Of a stretch of DNA of 56,941 nt, positions 54,714 to 56,941 are shown piece by piece. The notes beneath the pieces were generated by a model. It did no database searches. It was not told the origin of the DNA and saw only the letters and a list, made by a program, of their open reading frames with translations. Made by a program: the position numbers and the translations under genes. Every line of letters begins with the position of its first letter. Positions within the stretch are counted from its first letter, which is position 1. Source of the DNA: Acidobacteriota bacterium (GTDB lineage Bacteria > Acidobacteriota > Terriglobia > Terriglobales > Acidobacteriaceae); assembly GCA_003224905.1 (NCBI GenBank), contig QIAA01000044.1:1-56941 (forward strand). The letters run 5' to 3'.

Positions 54714-56120
54714 ATGCCCCAGCCAGATTCAGTCCAAGAAAAGAATCGAAGAGCAACTCCGGGGCTTTCCGTTCGTTGCGCTAGGGTGTGGCAGAGGTTG
54801 TTACGACTGAAGGAGGGCCCTGATGTAAGGTCTGGTTCTTGCCTGTCCTGCAGAATAGGCTTACGCTTCACAGCCGCTCTTTCCCTTCTAGCCACACTGC
54901 CTTTGTGGGCCCAGTTCACTACGCCTCCCAAACGCAAAGCCTGCGTCGGTGGCCCCACACCTAACAAGGTGTGCCAGAACAATGGGGATTGTGGAGCAGC
55001 AGGTCAGTGTAAAGCTATCTTACATGATGACAGATGCCCACCCAATCAGGGCAACCACATAAAGGTCGAGCCCGACCCAACTCTTGGTGATAAGGACAAG
55101 AACGGTGATGGGGACCTTGACTATTTTCAAGGCGAGTGGAAATTCGTGGACGGTGATACCGACGTGGTGGTTCGCCAATGGTGTATGAATGGTGGGCCTC
55201 CAGCACCGCCTCCACACGCAGCGTTCCATGATTTCTATGCCTTCGAAATCACGACCAGCACGGGCAATACGGAGACAACACGCATCGCGCCCAGCCAAGA
55301 CACCATGACTTGACCTTACGATGGCGGCCAGAACCTCAGTTCGGGGTTCGAGAAGCAAAAGGATCAGAACAATGGAAAGTTCAATAAGCTGCCGAAGCGA
55401 ATTGACAACATCGTGGGCAACCCCCATACCAGCGAGGACAGTGACCGCAACGAAGACTTCCTGAAGACCATCTACATCGTCAACGGCGACAATCCGGTGA
55501 AAACCGGAAAAATCAAGGAACTGAAGAAGGGCAAGAAAGAATCCGACTGCCCGACCGGATGGAGACCTGCCACGCACGAAGACGGAGCGCGCGATCGTGT
55601 CTTCTGCTTCATGGGCGACTTCAAAACTAGGAACGGGGTAAAGGATGCCTCCAACCTGAACAAAGCTGACATCGACGACCTCATTGACGACTTTACAGGA
55701 AAGACCAGCGAGCCGGGAACTGAACGCGCGCAATTGGTCCTGACATATCCGAATCTGGCGTCCAACCTCAATGCGAGCGCCTTACCGAACCCCGGGCTCG
55801 ATGCGTCGGTGAACGCCTGCGACGACGATGCGGACAACGACGGCGTCTACAATTCCGCTGACAATTGCCCGAATACTCCTAATCCCGGTCAGAGGGACTC
55901 TTTGGGAAATGGGATTGGAGATGCCTGTCGCAACTTGCCTATCTGCGACGTGAATTATGACCACCAAGTAGATATCAACGACATTAATCTGATACTTGAA
56001 GCGCGCGACACCCCCGCTGCTTTCCACGATCCTCGCGACGCCAACGGCGACAGAAAAATCACAGTTAACGACGCGCGAATCTGCGTGAATCACTGCACCA
56101 AGTCCAACTGCCAGCCATAG
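54714..56120 (+). pseudogene. Exported TSP3/dockerin-like protein interrupted by an in-frame TGA
   Basis: One reading frame from 54714 to 56120, broken by a single TGA at 55311-55313; no frameshift is needed to continue (PYDGGQNLSSGFEKQKDQNN follows in the same frame). A TGG-to-TGA change would fit (...DTMT-W-PYDGG). The first part has an internal signal-like helix (RFTAALSLLATLPLWAQ) and Cys-rich region; the second part has a thrombospondin type 3 repeat (DDDADNDGVYNSADNCPNTP) and two dockerin-type EF-hand loops (DVNYDHQVDINDINLIL and DANGDRKITVNDARICV). Such loops bind Ca2+ and can dock to cohesins. ATG 54714 has AAGGAG upstream. It may be a null allele, a sequencing error, or a read-through case. 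Confidence 0.8.
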
Positions 56121-56144
56121 CTGACGGAAACGGAGAAATGAGCA

Positions 56145-56699
56145 ATGAGAGGCCTTCGACCGCTGATGATTGCTTTTGCCGTGCTCAGTGGAACAGCTTT
56201 CGCCGACTCGGTTTCGCTAAGTTTCAGTCCGTTTTCCCAGAATGTAACGGCTGGCCAAACGATCAGCGTGCAGGTGCAGATTTCAGGCCTGGGGAACTTT
56301 GCTGTACCGTCGGTGGGATCGTTCGATCTGTTCGTGAGCTTCGACCCCACCCTTCTGTCGCCTACAACTGTTACGTTTGGTTCCTTGCTGGGTGACCCCA
56401 ATATCCCTCAGGCGATTACGGCGTCTCAGTTCTCGGCGACTGAGTTGGAGTTCGCGGAGGTCTCGTTGCTTACACCAGGAGAGCTCGCTGCTCTGCAGCC
56501 AGGAACTTTCGTTCTGAGCACTTTGTCTTTCACCGCCTTGACTTCGGGAACGGCTACATTCAAGTTCTCCGCAGGCGTTGTGGATGATCCCTTTGGGCAG
56601 AAGCTTGTCGTCGTGCCAGAGCCTGGAACCCTGTTCCTGGTCGCATCTGGCTTTTTGGGCTTGCCTTGGTTCAGGCGGGGAAGCAGATTCTGCCGGTAG
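56145..56699 (+). CDS. Cohesin-like PEP-CTERM exported protein
   Basis: A 184-residue protein with signal peptide (MRGLRPLMIAFAVLSGTAFA). The body (SLSFSPFSQNVTAGQTISVQ, then VGSFDLFVSFDPTLLSPTTV) has the cohesin-like beta-sandwich pattern. It ends with the PEP-CTERM tag VVPEPGTLFLVASGFLGL and a basic tail. It lies 24 bp after the dockerin-like gene, so the two may be cotranscribed and may interact at the surface; this is inference. Confidence 0.85.
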   Translation: MRGLRPLMIAFAVLSGTAFADSVSLSFSPFSQNVTAGQTISVQVQISGLGNFAVPSVGSFDLFVSFDPTLLSPTTVTFGSLLGDPNIPQAITASQFSATELEFAEVSLLTPGELAALQPGTFVLSTLSFTALTSGTATFKFSAGVVDDPFGQKLVVVPEPGTLFLVASGFLGLPWFRRGSRFCR

Positions 56700-56824
56700 T
56701 TCATCGATACAGGGGCGAGTGGCCATCCGGAGCGAAGCACGACTCTTCACGTCAAGCCTGCTAGTACCTAACTGGCATGTAAGGTGGAAAGCAGCGAAAA
56801 CCAATGAATCGGAGTCTGTGGATC

Positions 56825-56853
56825 CCCACGTTTGGAAAACCGCGAAACGTGGG
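56825..56853. terminator. Hairpin after the cohesin-like gene
   Basis: CCCACGTTT (56825-56833) and AAACGTGGG (56845-56853) form a perfect 9-bp stem with an 11-base loop. It stands between the cohesin-like gene and the next gene and may act as a terminator. It lacks a T-run. Confidence 0.4.
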
Positions 56854-56936
56854 CCACGCATTATAAAAGGGCGCCCCTTTCGAGTAGGCTGCAGTTGCTG
56901 TGCAATCAGTAACTACGGCAGAGGAAAGGAACACCC

Positions 56937-56941
56937 ATGAA
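56937..56941 (+). CDS. Start of a further gene, cut by the window edge
   Basis: GAGGAAAGGA (about 56921-56930) followed by ATG at 56937 is a good translation start. Only the start codon and two further bases are in the window, so nothing more can be said about the product. Confidence 0.4.

Noticed and set aside
55311..55313. Selenocysteine insertion at the in-frame TGA
   Set aside because: No Cys-type active-site context around the codon and no convincing SECIS-like hairpin immediately downstream; a TGG-to-TGA change is simpler.

Overview
The window looks like a chromosomal segment of an Acidobacteriota (Terriglobia-like) bacterium. This is an inference from gene content: PEP-CTERM secreted proteins, HTH/WD40 regulators, Tad-type TadE/TadG proteins, MEMO1- and CstA-family genes, a DUF4386 cluster, GC-rich codon use, and short dispersed intergenic hairpins of a kind I recall from acidobacterial genomes. 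No rRNA, tRNA or CRISPR array was seen.

Layout. 1-4.5 kb: a secreted BNR/sialidase-like protein whose 3' end looks frameshifted, an M20 amidohydrolase, and a PIN-domain toxin with its putative antitoxin. 4.5-11.3 kb (mostly minus strand): four DUF4386 membrane proteins and one DUF2306-like protein, followed by an ABC permease, an ATPase and a YtrA-type GntR regulator, then a small secreted protein with a perfect palindrome upstream. 11.6-13.9 kb: a membrane SpoIIE-type phosphatase and a radical SAM protein. 14-25.7 kb (plus strand): a lipid-type cluster with a HAD-like/fatty-acyl reductase fusion, a second reductase-like SDR, a pyruvyl transferase-family protein, two AMP-forming acyl ligases, an enoyl-CoA hydratase, an acyl carrier protein, a diacylglycerol-kinase-type lipid kinase, and a thioredoxin-like/VKOR disulfide pair. 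25.7-31.6 kb: GT-C-like membrane protein, CstA plus a YbdD-like small protein, RuvC, and DNA polymerase IV. 31.7-38.2 kb: a YncE-like propeller/phosphoesterase gene split by a frameshift in a C-run, a secreted protein, glycogen synthase and RsmA. 38.2-48.4 kb: MEMO1-family protein, FecR-domain protein, AMIN/STN protein, a Tad-type block (prepilin peptidase, two TadE, one TadG), and an HTH/WD40 regulator with a decayed WD40 fragment next to it.

48.6-51.3 kb holds the clearest structural finding. An intact IS1595-family element (about 48708-50892, 35-bp terminal inverted repeats, 8-bp target duplication CTAAAAAG) carries two passenger genes, a DUF3800 protein and a 55-residue basic protein. It is inserted in frame in the signal-peptide region of a cupin gene. 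Removing the element and one duplication copy restores an uninterrupted 173-residue reading frame.

51.6-53.4 kb is an arsenic operon, arsR-arsM-arsC, with a dyad operator overlapping the arsR start codon. 53.8-56.9 kb encodes exported proteins: a PEP-CTERM protein, a TSP3/dockerin-like protein interrupted by one in-frame TGA, and a cohesin-like PEP-CTERM protein. Three independent reading-frame lesions plus the IS insertion suggest local gene decay, or, for the single-base lesions, possible sequencing errors.
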